Assembly: GCA_021307315.1 (NCBI GenBank)
Contig: JAJSPD010000041.1
Location: 186,001 to 250,000, forward strand
Direction: 5' to 3'
Source: Bisporella sp. PMI_857
Lineage: Eukaryota; Ascomycota; Leotiomycetes; Helotiales; Helotiaceae
DNA length: 64,000 bases
Shown one piece after another: positions 11,395-22,491 of this stretch (position 1 is its first letter; every line of letters starts with the position of its first letter). Under the pieces are notes generated by a model. It had not been told where the DNA came from and did not search any database. It saw only the letters and a program-made list of their open reading frames with translations. The translations under genes and the position numbers were made by a program.

Positions 11395-12497
11395 GGCTCA
11401 CCCTTTACTATGCAAACGCACAAGGGAACATAAAAAATTTTTCAAGGCGTAGTAGTGACGGCCCAAACCGCAATCATGTGTGGTAACACAGCATATGCAG
11501 TGAAAATAAGAACTCGCGCTTCGTCCCCCTTGCTACAAGATGAACCTCTATTGGCTGAATGGCTTTTGATATTCTTACAATACAAACGACTAACGCCACG
11601 GTTCAGTTGAACAGGGAGATTCAACTAGAATAAATTGCCAGCTCCGCCTCCCTGCAATGCGATGTACCATAACCAACCCGACTGGAAATAATGATGAGGT
11701 CTGCCAACTGCTATTATCCGTCCGGCGAGGACGGGCAGTCTCAGTCTTGAGTTGTAGATGTTGGCATCGTAGTTCGTATAGAATGAGATGGCTGTTGCCC
11801 GGTGGAAAACCGGTTCCAGAAAGCTCCACATTCTATTCAAATATAGTAACTCTGCAAGACGAGCGTTGCTACCAACTCTTGACTCGGAATTTGGGTGATA
11901 AGTGGTATTATGAAGTATAGACAGCTCCGCCGCTACCGAGAGCAGACTCTTACAATCGCCAGGAGCAGGGGCAGCACCATTACCGGGAGTACCAGAGTAT
12001 CCCGCGGGCGATAGCATTGCCCAACTCACAGGATGTACCGTCAATAATGCCAATGGCAGATCTAATCTGGGCTCATAGCGGAGGAAGAGTATTTAGAGCA
12101 TGCGGAGAAACCTCCTATACAAGTTAGGGAAAGAAACAAATGTCTTGGTCATGCACTTGGCGAGCACCGATTAAATAATCGTCTCAAGGGTGAATATGAG
12201 TAATCTCCTTCACCTGTGACAAATATTGCCGTTTCCTTCACAATCGGACCTACACTAGAAATTGTGTAAACATATGTAGCCCAAACGTTCCGCCAAAATG
12301 CTATTGCAGCTCGAAGCATCCATACTCCGGACCACTTCAAGCACCGGGTAAGCTTAAATAAATCGAACACAATTTATTTATTTTCAATAAGGTTGAAATA
12401 TAACGAGTGTAATTGAAACCTTTTCGTAAGCTTCCGCTCTGGCGAACTCGCTGTTCTTATTTCGAGCCCCAATCATAAGCCGCTCTTTTGTAGACGC
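11395..12497. other. Unassigned ORFs, no recognised domain
   Basis: A 142-codon minus ORF (12053-11625) and a 73-codon minus ORF (12370-12149) are the longest frames. The second has a hydrophobic, Trp-rich middle. Neither shows a motif I know, and the 142-codon frame overlaps a second open minus frame, so coding is uncertain. Confidence 0.3.
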
Positions 12498-14506
12498 TCA
12501 AGTCCCTCTTTCGCTAAGATATACACTGCTTCCTTGGTTCCAGAGGCATCGATCTACAAACCAAATCAGCTGACGCAATGCCATTCGGTATGACTTTGGG
12601 CTGACCCTCTCGAATTGCCCACTTTCTTCGAGGCGTAATTCTAGCTTATTTCCAGGACTGTATGCTTCTAGCCTCCTTTTGATGTCTTTATCATCCGATC
12701 TCGTGGAGGACTTCGCTCTATGTGCTAGACGATCCTCGAGCACCTCCTTGGAGCAATACAGAAAGAGAGTTGAATAGACTCGAGAGACATTGAAATGTAA
12801 GCAGTGAGTCATCATATGAGCTAACGAAGATTACCCGCTGCTCAAATGAAAAGAGCTGATCGAAACTTCTTGGAAATCCATTTAGAAGCCACTTGCGTCC
12901 TTTTGCTGCCGCAGTTAGGAGGCTGATCATCAGTTTCGCTGGAACAGCGAACCCTATGTCTATACTCTGCTGAATGAATTTGGAGTAGCGAGAACCAGTT
13001 CGGCCAATTTCTTTGCGAAGCAGGTCCCCAGTAGGTATGTGACAGAAGCCATGCTCCTCTGCAAGCTTAGTACACATGGTATCTTTGCCCGCGCCGGGGC
13101 CACCTAGTAGAGTTAGCAGGTAAGGGGAGGCAGGCTTTGTGGCGAGTACCAGTCACGAATATGATTGTCGATTGCGGCTTTTCCTCTCGCAATGATATTT
13201 CTTCCTTTGAGAGAAGATTTGTCAAATCTTGGAAGTAGACTGCTATTGGTACAGATTCCAAGAACTCAAGAAGCTTGTTAAACTCGGGGTATCTCAGGAT
13301 ATACATAACTGCTTGGATACGACATTCTAAACTATCTGCTTCGTGGGTTATCTGAGCTGCAACGGATTCGCAAGCTTCAAATTCCATAAAGTACAACTCC
13401 ATCGTGCTCTTTTGGGACGCGTGTACAAGGAACCGCTGACTAAACTGCTCGTGGCAACTTTTATCCACTAATGGTGATATTAGCAACGTCCATATCTTTG
13501 AAAGAAGTGCTTTAACCTTTCCTTATGTCATCCGAAGGGATAACATCACCTATCACAATCTCGCCCAAATCATGTATCAAACCCAATATAGCGCACTTGA
13601 AAGCTATGTCCTATATGGATTAGAGATAACAAAGATACGCGGCGAACAGAGCATACCTTGGGGGAAAACAGAAGGCAGATCAAGGCCACTCCTTATAAGT
13701 GGCTAGCATTACTCTCCACATTCGACGGGTGCATTCCGCGCTTCATTCAGCCTTTGCGTTTTATAGCTGACATATCTCTAACCATCCGAATAAAAGGAAG
13801 CGGAGATAGTACCGGTTTGGTTTTGCCGATAACCTCAGCTAGCAGGCGCATGTTTTCTTCAGGATTTTTCCAGTAAAACGGGCCAAAAGATGCACCGTTC
13901 CGGAGGACTATCATTTCTTCATGAGAAGAATTCATGTATGTCATCCACTTCTGCAGTTCTGGAGAGGATATTATAGGTTGGGTAAAGTCTCCACTTGCGG
14001 TTCCATCTTCAATGAGCGCAACCATGTGTTCGAACGCGCAGGCTTCGTGAGCTAGTCGTGCTTCTGAGGTCTCTCCGTCCTAATACTCCGTCCAGTACTT
14101 CTGAAGGTGCTTCGCAGTTTCCGCAGGCAGATTGCAGGCCAGATAGTCCATATTAAAACGCTTTCCTGTGTACGCATTAGCAATTTTCGTCTCGAGCGAA
14201 ATATGGGGGCACTCACTATTTTGCATGCCATCCCACGACTTAAAGTCGGTTATATCGTGGATAAGAGCCATAATTATCAACTTATCGTGATCAATTCCAT
14301 CTAGCTGGATCATGTAAGTAATTAGTCCATGGAATAGTCATCTGGTTACGAACTGGTGGAATAAGGAGGCAGATAAAAGCATGACGAAACATGTGTTCCG
14401 CCGCCGTCTGCGAAGACTGAAGAGCTCCACGAGTATAGCAGCTTGGCTTTGCATACTTGACATTTTCAACCGTATTAAGAAAGTCGAGAGGGTTGGCTTG
14501 ATCCAT
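12498..14506 (-). pseudogene. HD domain - HD domain - nucleoside monophosphate kinase fusion, decayed
   Basis: Reading down the minus strand from the ATG at 14506, the first HD domain begins NPLDFLNTVENVKYAKP and has AEHMFRHAF and, after a 49-nt intron (14305-14353), IIMALIHDITD. Its late helix is EARLAHEACAFEHM. A second HD domain begins PLPFIRMVRDMSAIKRKG and has GVALICLLFSP, then after a 46-nt intron (13611-13656) LGLIHDLGEIVIGDVIPSDD, and FEACESVAAQITHEADSLE. Both match the HDDC2/YfbR 5'-deoxynucleotidase type. Next comes a P-loop LLGGPGAGKDT, the NMP-binding segment HIPTGDLLRKEI, NGFPRSFDQL and LAHRAKSSTRSDD, as in UMP/CMP or adenylate kinases. Damage: TAG at 14080 where Glu is expected, TGA at 13747 and a TAA soon after in the second HD domain, and frame changes around 13460, 13130 and 12830. 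The domain order is read directly; a nucleotide-turnover role is inferred from the families. Confidence 0.65.
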
Positions 14507-14525
14507 AACGAAAACGTTGTTCAAG

Positions 14526-14953
14526 TAACGTCCCTCCCTACGTGCCGAGAAACCCTGCGTGCCGAGAAATATATGAGGTACTTTGACTTTAAGCACCTCA
14601 AACTCCACATCAGCTTATAAGTCTATAAAAATAAAGATCAATAGCATTACACAACTATTTATTAACATTTTAACCCCTTCTAAAGATAATTTTATATTCG
14701 CATCGTCGCCCTTTCGCCTAATTTATAAGATGCCTCTATTTAGGCTTCAGTTCGAGCCCTCTACTACAGCTATACTAACGACCTCTTATTATCTCTTATA
14801 CTTCTCAAAAATTCTTATCTGAGCTTCAGATCCTTATTTTTTTGTTTGAGACTCTAATAAGCTTTGTAGCTGCTGTGGCGCGCAAATAGCTGCAGGGTCG
14901 CCACGTGGTTCAGTACTTCTGATCGACGGAGCTAACGATTCTCGGCAGGAAGG
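14526..14953. repeat. Left arm of a 428-bp inverted repeat flanking the HET-NACHT-WD40 gene
   Basis: This segment is the reverse complement of 19762-20188 along its whole length, with many differences. Anchors include TAACGTCCCTCCCTACGTGC at the outer edge, GGTACTTTGACTTT, CTATTTATTA, TTATCTGAGCTTCAGAT, and TACTTCTGATCGACGGA at the inner edge. Relative to the right arm this copy is AT-richer through G-to-A and C-to-T type changes, the pattern of repeat-induced point mutation. Its outer edge lies only 20 bp upstream of the start codon of the HD-HD-kinase gene. Confidence 0.85.
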
Positions 14954-15275
14954 GGCTGACCCCGCAGCTCCTATTAAGCTTTACTTCTATGTTTAGTAAA
15001 TTATCTTACCAGTTCATGGAACAAGCATGAGATGGAAAACTAATTATATGGCCCTTGCACGTCGCGTGACTTTTTTTCTTACATGGACGATATTGTTGGA
15101 AAGTTACATAATTCCGTCAGCTTGTTGCAGAAGATCCTAGATGCAAGTAGTCATCAAAATGCTATAAAGTCTTAAACTCCCCTAGGACCCTCTATGAAAT
15201 AAAAGAAAAGAAAAAGAGATGTCGTATTGAAAGCTTTATATACTATATATACATATGTGATTACGGTCATACTTT
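14954..15275. other. Intergenic, 3' of the HET-NACHT-WD40 gene
   Basis: No ORF of interest; probably holds the 3' untranslated region of the neighbouring minus-strand gene. AT-rich around 15190-15260. Confidence 0.5.
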
Positions 15276-18200
15276 TCATGTTAATAGGTTCAGCCCTTGT
15301 CGAATCTGAAGAAATGATAATCTCCCTGACGAATGCCCCAAAACCACAATCCTGCCCCATACAGCTTCACAAGTAGGTCGATAATTAGTAGGTAGCCAGA
15401 GATACCTAGCAGTACCATCTACTAGCCATTCACCAGATACCTGTAAGGTCGGAATGTGTTTGCCGTCGGGAGAGAAGGCCACGGACGTGACCGAACGATA
15501 ATGGCCCTCAAGTGTCTGATGCAAGGCTCCTGTCGCTGCGTCCCAGAGCCGTACCGTCTGGTCGTATGACCCCGACACGACCTGCTTGCCGTCAGGAGAG
15601 AAGGCCACAGACCTGACTGCGCTAGAATGGCCCTCGAGCGTCTGCTGTAAGGCTCCTGTCGCTGCGTCCCAGAGCCGTACCGTCTGGTCGTCAGACCCCG
15701 ACACAACCTGCTTGCCGTCAGGAGAGATGGCCACAGACGTGACATCGCGAGAATGGCCTTCGAGCGTCTGCTGTAAGGCTCCTGTCGCTGCGTCCCAGAG
15801 CCGCACCGTCTTGTCGTGAGACCCTGAAACGACCTGCTTGCCGTCAGGAGAGAAGGCCACAGATGTGACATCGCGAGAATGGCCTTCGAGCGTCTGCTGT
15901 AAGGCTCCTGTCGCTGCGTCCCAGAGCCGTACCGTCTGGTCGTGAGACCCCGACACGACCTGCTTGCCGTCAGGAGAGAAGGCCACAGACGTGACATCGC
16001 GAGAATGGCCTTCGAGCGTCTGCTGTAAGGCTCCTGTCGCTGCGTCCCAGAGCCGTACCGTCTGGTCGTCAGACCCCGACACAACCTGCTTGCCGTCAGG
16101 AGAGAAGGCCACAGACCTGACCCAGTTAGAATGGCCCTCGAGCGTCTGCTGTAAGGCTCCTGTCGCTGCGTCCCAGAGCCGTACCGTCTGGTCGTATGAC
16201 CCCGACACGACCTGCTTGCCGTCAGGAGAGAAGGCCACAGATGTGACATCGCGAGAATGGCCTTCGAGCGTCTGCTGTAAGGCTCCTGTCGCTGCGTCCC
16301 AGAGCCGTACCGTCTGGTCGTCAGACCCCGACACGACCTGCTTGCCGTCAGGAGAGAAGGCCACAGACGTGACGCGTTCAGAATGACCCTCGAGCATCTG
16401 CTGTAAGGCTCCTGTCGCTGCGTCCCAAAGCCGCACCGTCTTGTCGTCAGACCCCGACACGACCTGCTTGCCGTCAGGAGAGAAGGCCACAGACGTGACG
16501 CGTTCAGAATGGCCCTCGAGCGTCTGCTGTAAGGCTCCTGTCGCTGCGTCCCAGAGCCGCACCGTCTGGTCGTCAGAGCCTGACACGACCTGCTTGCCGT
16601 CAGGAGAGAAGGCCACAGACGTGACTACGCGAGAATGGCCCTCGAGCGTCTGCTGTAAGGCTCCTGTCGCTGCGTCCCAAAGCCGCACCGTCTTGTCGTC
16701 GGACCCCGATACGACCTGCTTGCCGTCAGAAGAGAAGGCCACGGACGTGACCCAATCAGAATGGCCCTCCAGTGTTTGAAGCATCGCAGTCCAATGTGCT
16801 TCTACTCTAGGCTTTCTCTGGATCCAAGACGGAATACATTCCTCGAAAGTTTCTCGAACAAAGCTCTTCTCTGGTGCAAAGACAAGAGCTGAACAATATG
16901 CTTGAAGAGGCACCTGTTCAATAATCGATCGATTGTGTAAGGCAAACCGCCTTGCATCATGAATAAATGCGTGTACCTTAGGGCTCTCATCGACCTTGTT
17001 CATGTTAGTAGAGTCTTGTCTGAAGGGATCCTCGAAATCGCAATATGACTTACTTTGATCCAGTTCTCGAGCTTCATTATTATCACGATACCATCTGGCA
17101 AGCGTTTCGTTAAGCTGAGCACCTCAAGCCAGAACATATAACTCGTTCTTAAAAATTGATGAACAGAGCCACCGTCTATGAGATCAATGGTAGTGTGTCC
17201 TCTATCACAGTCAAGTAGATGGTCAACCCAATAGAGACACGAGTATTGCGCTGCCGCGAGTGGATCTGGAACTGGTGGCTCGACCATCTCAATCGGGAAC
17301 CCAGGCGCGCGCAACCCGTATATGTCGCGTCGAAGCGTTTGGGACATAACCTCTAGCGATCTCGAGAACATTGTGTAGATTACATCTGCCTTTCCAGAGG
17401 GAAATACTCTATCAAATGCCCTTTCGAGCAAGAAGTCCTTTGCCGATTGATGAATGAAATACGCGCGATTGTCTCGTACGGTGAGTAACGAGCCGCATTT
17501 ATTCACAACTTTCATGACTTTATCGAGATTGGAAGAGATTTGCCGAGGAAGATCAGAGAGGGCTCCTACTTCGAGGAGGTGGAGTGGGCGGTACGCAAGC
17601 GTTATGGTAGAAAGGACGAGGCGGCAGAACTCGGGGTCTCTGCGGTGTAGCTGTTCAACTTGACGTAGCATACGATCGTAGAGCGGTTCTAGCTCCAGCG
17701 GCATCTCCTGAAGCACATCGAGCACGTCCCAGCTCTCTACCGGCTCAAGCTCCTTTAAGACAAGAGCCGCCCAGAGAAATGTCCCATTTGCCTTAGCGTA
17801 TATCTGACCTCGAACTGTCTCCTGTAGCTCGCCGTCGTCCTCAATAAGTCGCAGTTTGGAAACCTTGAAATCGATAAACAACTGGACAGCACGAGAAACA
17901 TGCTCTTCGTTGAGCTCAAGGCTAAGCCTCGTCTGCGTATAATCAAGTCTCAGCCGCGCCTCAATGTTGGGTTCGTTGCGGCTTGACACAATCCATTTGA
18001 CGCGAGTGGATGTTGAGGTAGTTCGACTAATTAGATCTAAAAGCTGGTCAAGATTTGCTTTGCATTCGTCGAGCGCGTCGATGATCAGATAGATACTCTT
18101 CAAGCTTGGGTCCTGCAGAATGCTTGTGAAGATTTCAGATAATGCAACCCAGGCGTTCGCATCTTCAAAAAGGGCCTTGCCAGCGTGGTCGTACTTTTTC

Positions 18201-19404
18201 CGCACATGCGAGATAAGCAATGGTTGTTGGTTGATGAGCAAGTAAATAAGACCGCGGAGCGCGGCTGACGCATTATCAATGCGGTCATCGGTAGCCTGGC
18301 AGAAGAAGTACGACAATAGCGTGGTTGCCTGTTTGTCTCTCAACTTTGTCGAAGGGCTCATTTCATCGAGGATGCCGCTAATAAGCATCGTCTTGCCTTT
18401 ACCGGGGTCACCCTTGATCCAGAGTAGCCGGCTCTGTGTATCGTCGTGCCATTGCTGGAAATCAGGATGTTCGAGAATCCATTGGTAAGAGTCTCGCAGC
18501 AGCCCGCCCTTCGTGTCTTCAATCCGCCTCTTGTCCTCGCGGGGATCTGTTATCCGCAGGTCTTGTATACAACTTTGATTCTGAGGGTCGAGTGGATCCT
18601 GCTCGTCTTCTTGCAAAAAGCGATTAGCAGATAGCTAAAGATGAAGCGATTTATCGGGTATTCACCTGTCAGCGATTTCTGGATCTTCTTCTTCAGCCGT
18701 CTGAACGCATTCTCTTTTCCTTCGCTGTAGATGAGCGACATATTGACATCAAAAATGCCCAGCAGTGAGTATGCTTTGTCTTCCTGGCGAAAAGTCTCAC
18801 GACTTGCTGCCCACGATAATCGCTCAGCAACGCTGAAATCAGACAAAGGGCTCCCTCGAAGGGCCCTAGCTGGAATACCTGTTACCTCCCAGATGTGTCG
18901 TTCTAAGGAGACCTTATTGCCTAGTAGCTCCCCTTCGTTGGAGAAGAAGTCGACTGATGCCGGCGCAATAAGCTCTTGCAGAGTCCAGCCTCGTCTGAAC
19001 CATTCGCTTTTCCGAAATGTCGATACCCAGTCCTCGTTGGACTCATCAGCCGAATCGGTTCGAGGCCGCGAAACATCTGGCAGGTAAACGTAGCACTTGG
19101 TCGCATCTCGGTACCAGCGAAACATCGAGTTGATGGCTTCCTGAAGCTCGACGGAATTGGATTTATCGATACAGCAGGTATCCACCCAGAAGTATTGTAA
19201 ATGGTCACGCCTCGCCTGTTCTCCGCAGAACTGTATCTTGTCGTAGCCAGCCTTACTTTTACTCGTGCCGTCTGTCAGGTCCTTGAAAGTGACCTCCTCT
19301 GCTCCCCATCTGTGCGAAAGTATAGCATATTTCTTGGGTATATCGCCTTCAAAGAACTCGATCAGGCTGAAGTCGCCGTTTTTATTGTACTGTAGCAGAC
19401 GCAT
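15276..19404 (-). CDS. HET-NACHT-WD40 receptor (HNWD family), allorecognition NLR-like protein
   Basis: Three exons (19404-18666, 18609-17054, 16994-15276) join in frame to about 1,337 residues. Introns are 18610-18665 (GTGAAT..CAAG, branch TGCTAAT) and 16995-17053 (GTAAGT..CAAG, branch TACTAAC). The N-terminal HET domain shows YAILSHRWGAEEVTF, YFWVDTCCIDK and RGWTLQELIAP. The NACHT has Walker A LLWIKGDPGKGKTML and Walker B IYLIIDALDEC. The C-terminus holds ten 42-residue WD40 repeats that are almost identical, then a diverged eleventh. Differences between repeats cluster just after LEGHS, at the T/R before S, and around SGS[DYH]D[KQ]. These match the hypervariable ligand-facing sites reported for Podospora het-D/het-E/het-R proteins. 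In that family a WD-repeat match to a non-self ligand triggers HET-driven cell death; the ligand here is unknown. No disabling change was seen. The start ATG precedes the canonical MRLL-x-Y opening of HET proteins. Confidence 0.92.
15513..16772 (-). repeat. Ten tandem 126-bp units coding the WD40 repeats
   Basis: Exactly 10 x 126 bp between the repeat-start Leu codons at 16772 and 15512. Units differ at only a handful of bases, mostly at the codons for the variable positions. An eleventh unit (from 15512 down) diverges after about 20 codons. The near identity implies frequent unit exchange or recent amplification. Confidence 0.95.
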
Positions 19405-19761
19405 TATTCGACTAGGTTCGAGGATCGTGAAGAGGAGGGTTCTCGGTAGTAGTTGAGCCGTCGAGATGGCATAGATGCGAACGCTGAAGACTTCATGTCG
19501 GGTTGAGGCTGGCGCACTCAGCTCGGCGGCAGCCTCGCGGCAACAGCATCGTCGTACATAACTAGAAGCGCGTAAGACCGGCCCAGTTGCTCAGGCTCAC
19601 CGTAGGAATGCTGGAAGTCATGAGCATAATAGATTCTTGTTGCTAAGACGGAAGCTAAAGAAGTCTGGGAATTGTCGAATTTCCAGCCTTAAGTCTCAGG
19701 CATTTGTTAAGCAGGCTACGGCGAAACTTCGGCGAAATCACTAAAGCCAGGGTTGGGGGTC
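19405..19761. other. Upstream region of the HET-NACHT-WD40 gene
   Basis: No gene called. It should contain the promoter of the minus-strand receptor gene. A minus ORF running 19966-19655 spans the boundary with the repeat arm and has no recognisable domain. Confidence 0.45.
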
Positions 19762-20188
19762 CGTCTAGCCGAGAATCGTTGGTTCCGTCGATCAGAAGTA
19801 CCGAACCGCGTGGCAGCTCTGCAGCAGTTTGCGCGCCAACCGGCCACAAAGCTTGTGAGAGTCTCGGACAAAACAGTTTGTATCTGAAGCTCAGATAATA
19901 ACTTTTAAGAAGTGAAAATCCTAATAAGAGCTCGCCAGTATAGCTGTGGCAGAGGACTCGTACCAAAGCCTAGATAAAGGCTTCGTATAAATCAAGCGAA
20001 AAGTCGACGATGCAAATATAACATTTTCTTCGGAAGGGGTCAAATTGCTAATAAATAGCTATATAATACGGTTGGTCTCTTGTTTCCACAGACTCATAAG
20101 ATAGTGTAGAGGTTGAGAAGCTCAAAGTCAAAGTACCTTATGTTTTTCTCGGCACGCAGGGTTTCTCGGCACGCAGGGAGGGACGTTA
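19762..20188. repeat. Right arm of the inverted repeat flanking the HET-NACHT-WD40 gene
   Basis: Inverted counterpart of 14526-14953. It contains the motif AAAGTCAAAGTACC followed by TTCTCGGCACGCAGGG twice and GGAGGGACGTTA at its outer edge. A shorter third copy of this outer part lies at 44194-44267. This arm keeps more C and G than the left arm. Confidence 0.85.
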
Positions 20189-20641
20189 GTGTTGGGCTTG
20201 CCATAAACTTCAGTCCTGGATGTCAGAGTTGCGGGGTCACTCAAGCCAACCTTTCCTAATGCGAACTAGCCTCAAAATCCCACCATTGCGGGCCCAGCTA
20301 ACTGGTATTCACGAACTTTTCCTGAGATATGATTAGATTGAAGGATTACAGAATTACAGAGTTAGTGAGATTTGGTGCGCTCTTCGAAGGTCAGTCTAGG
20401 AATCACTAGAATCTAAGCCGTTGCCAACGATAGGAGATGCGAAAGGATGAGTTTATTAGTTATCTTTTCCAAGATAGTCTCTCATCGTAATAGTATTATT
20501 ACCCGTCCCATTGCCAAAAAGACAAGAACTCCACGTGAAATTGAAACTATCATCGTCTCCTGGCTTGTATGTGTCACAAGGTTTTCTATTAATAAATTTA
20601 TTCTTCGCTATTGACTTGTTAGACTAGACACTAGGCGACTG
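20189..20641. other. Intergenic
   Basis: No gene or clear repeat seen. Confidence 0.5.
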
Positions 20642-22491
20642 CTATAGCTTACTCAAATAACTCTCATGCTCTTTGAGACCCTTAATCACCTCAACTATGA
20701 CCTTATTTCCTTTAGCCAAGCTTTCTGTGTTTTCTGGTAGCCATTCAAGTCGCAGCGGATGCATCTTCCTAGACACGCCACGAAAATGTGCGAGAAACGT
20801 ATTGCAGAAGTGCATGGCTTTTTCGACAAGGACTCTTGGTTTCATGGGATGCTTCCAGTTATTTATTTAGCGTTGTTAATAATCGCACATTTCTAACTGG
20901 GGAAGACCAACCGTGCTCAGTTCCTCGCAATGAATTCTCAACCTCTAAGCATCTTGCTCTATTATATGCAAGATGAGAAACGACGCAAAGAACATTTCGA
21001 TCCATCCACTCTTCCCTTGGTTCTTCATTATCTTCTGCCAATCCTTACAAAATAGAACTTCCCATTTGGCTACAAGTCTCTCAAGCATGTTATCCAGTTG
21101 TCTCTGCACCGTGGCAGGCGCTGGCGTCTTACCATGCCATGGTGATCCTTCGGCATAAAGAATGTGGTTTCCTAAACTCTCTTTCGGAAATCCATTAGAA
21201 TCAGATATAAACCATCTTCCTTTCAGCAGCTGACCGGCAACATACATCTTGAAACCAAGTTGTATAACTGGTTTCTTTTTTTGTGCATTAAATTTCCGGG
21301 CCAGTCGAAAGAGTTCGGCAATATAGCGCGGTCCTTTAGAGCATTTATTCAGAACTATGTCTACTAAATTCTCAACGTAAGGCTCTAAGTCATATTTCAG
21401 ATGACTTAAACTGACGAGTGTCGTTTTCGCTGATTTCCAACTTGGGTCCTTTCAATAGATCTTTGTCTGACTTGGTTTGTCTTGATCAGGTATAAAATAG
21501 TAACACTGGACTGGTAGAATAGGTCCATTGACATAGTGCTAGAGATATGCAACTTCAGTTGGCTGTTTATAATGCGAAGGACTGTATACGCGTTCTAATT
21601 CATATTCCTTCCTCAGCCCTACGCAATCGTCAGCTATGAAACAGGTCGATACATTGGATTACAAACATTTATCAAAGTTTCTAACTTCCCAGAGGTTGCT
21701 GGTAGTGTACATCCCAAGAGGTACGCACTTCACCCGACATTTATCGCAAAGCAGTAGCCCTTCACACTATAAATCAGTTAGCAGGCTATCAGTGCTTGTT
21801 ATGGAATGACGACCAGAGCATACACGTATTTTCAGGGCTTTAGAAGTCATACACTTAATTGAAACGAGAGCGGCTTTCGGGTGCCGTCTTTTTTCCAAAG
21901 CGGTTGGTTTGCTCCGGGAAGCAGAACACGGAAGCCGTTTCCCGTGTTGCTGGCTAGCAGGCGCAGAGTAAAATGGCTATCATTGTTGAGGAGGATACTC
22001 TGGTTCGCATTGGGATTGATAGCATCAGAAGTGCTATAGAAATCTTGACAGGTAGACCAGAGTGCATTCTTGTATTCATCGACTGATGAAGATATATTGG
22101 CCGCGTTGTCCACGACGAGCTTCTCTTCAGATATGAAGGTATTGGCAAGATATCTGTAGCTAGATTGGTGGACTGGCTGGTCCACAGGGATCCATGCGGG
22201 AGGATACGCATCATGTACAGCACTATTGGGCCGATCGAACGGATCCATCATAACACAGGCTGGTTTAGATGTAGGATTGTGCTGATAACTACCAACTGTC
22301 GTATCGGTCAAGCCCGCAGACCTGTCGAGATGGCCATACCAATCCACAATAGGATTCCCTGGCCCTAAGGAGGGATTGTATTCCACCCCGCAATTAAAGT
22401 CGTTCTCGTGTTCAGCATCGTGGCTGTTGTAAACTCCCGGGGCGGCAGATGTAGGCAGCTCACCAACACCGAGTAGTGGCAGCTCCATCAC
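20642..22491 (-). pseudogene. Decayed fungal transcription-factor-like protein
   Basis: From an ATG at 22491 an open 214-codon N-terminal exon is rich in Ser, Asn, Pro and Asp, as in the low-complexity front of fungal Zn2Cys6-type regulators. Downstream minus frames give CEGLLLCDKCRVKC, DDCVGLRKEYELERVYSPS, YYFIPDQDKPSQ, KCSKGPRYIAELFRLARK, MYVAGQLLKGRWFI, LERLVAKWEVLFCKDW, WIEMFFASFLILHIIEQDA and finally NTFLAHFRGVSRKMHPLRL. The order and character match the large C-terminal regulatory region of a fungal family in which the basic Cys cluster precedes a GLR-x-KYFLQRL block. Several in-frame stops (for example near 21640 and 21545) interrupt it, so I treat it as a pseudogene. DNA targets unknown. 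Confidence 0.5.

Noticed and set aside
15513..16772. Regular direct repeats resembling a CRISPR-like or satellite array
   Set aside because: Units are contiguous with no spacers and encode WD40 blades; the genome is eukaryotic.
15422..16779. Long ORFs in other frames and on the plus strand over the WD40 region (275 codons minus; 140, 112 and 77 codons plus)
   Set aside because: They exist because the 126-bp unit is a multiple of three, so any frame open in one unit stays open in all. The WD40 frame alone has domain sense and splices to NACHT.
19655..19966. 103-codon minus ORF upstream of the HET-NACHT-WD40 gene
   Set aside because: Most of it lies in the inverted-repeat arm, and its left-arm counterpart is not open, so coding is unlikely.
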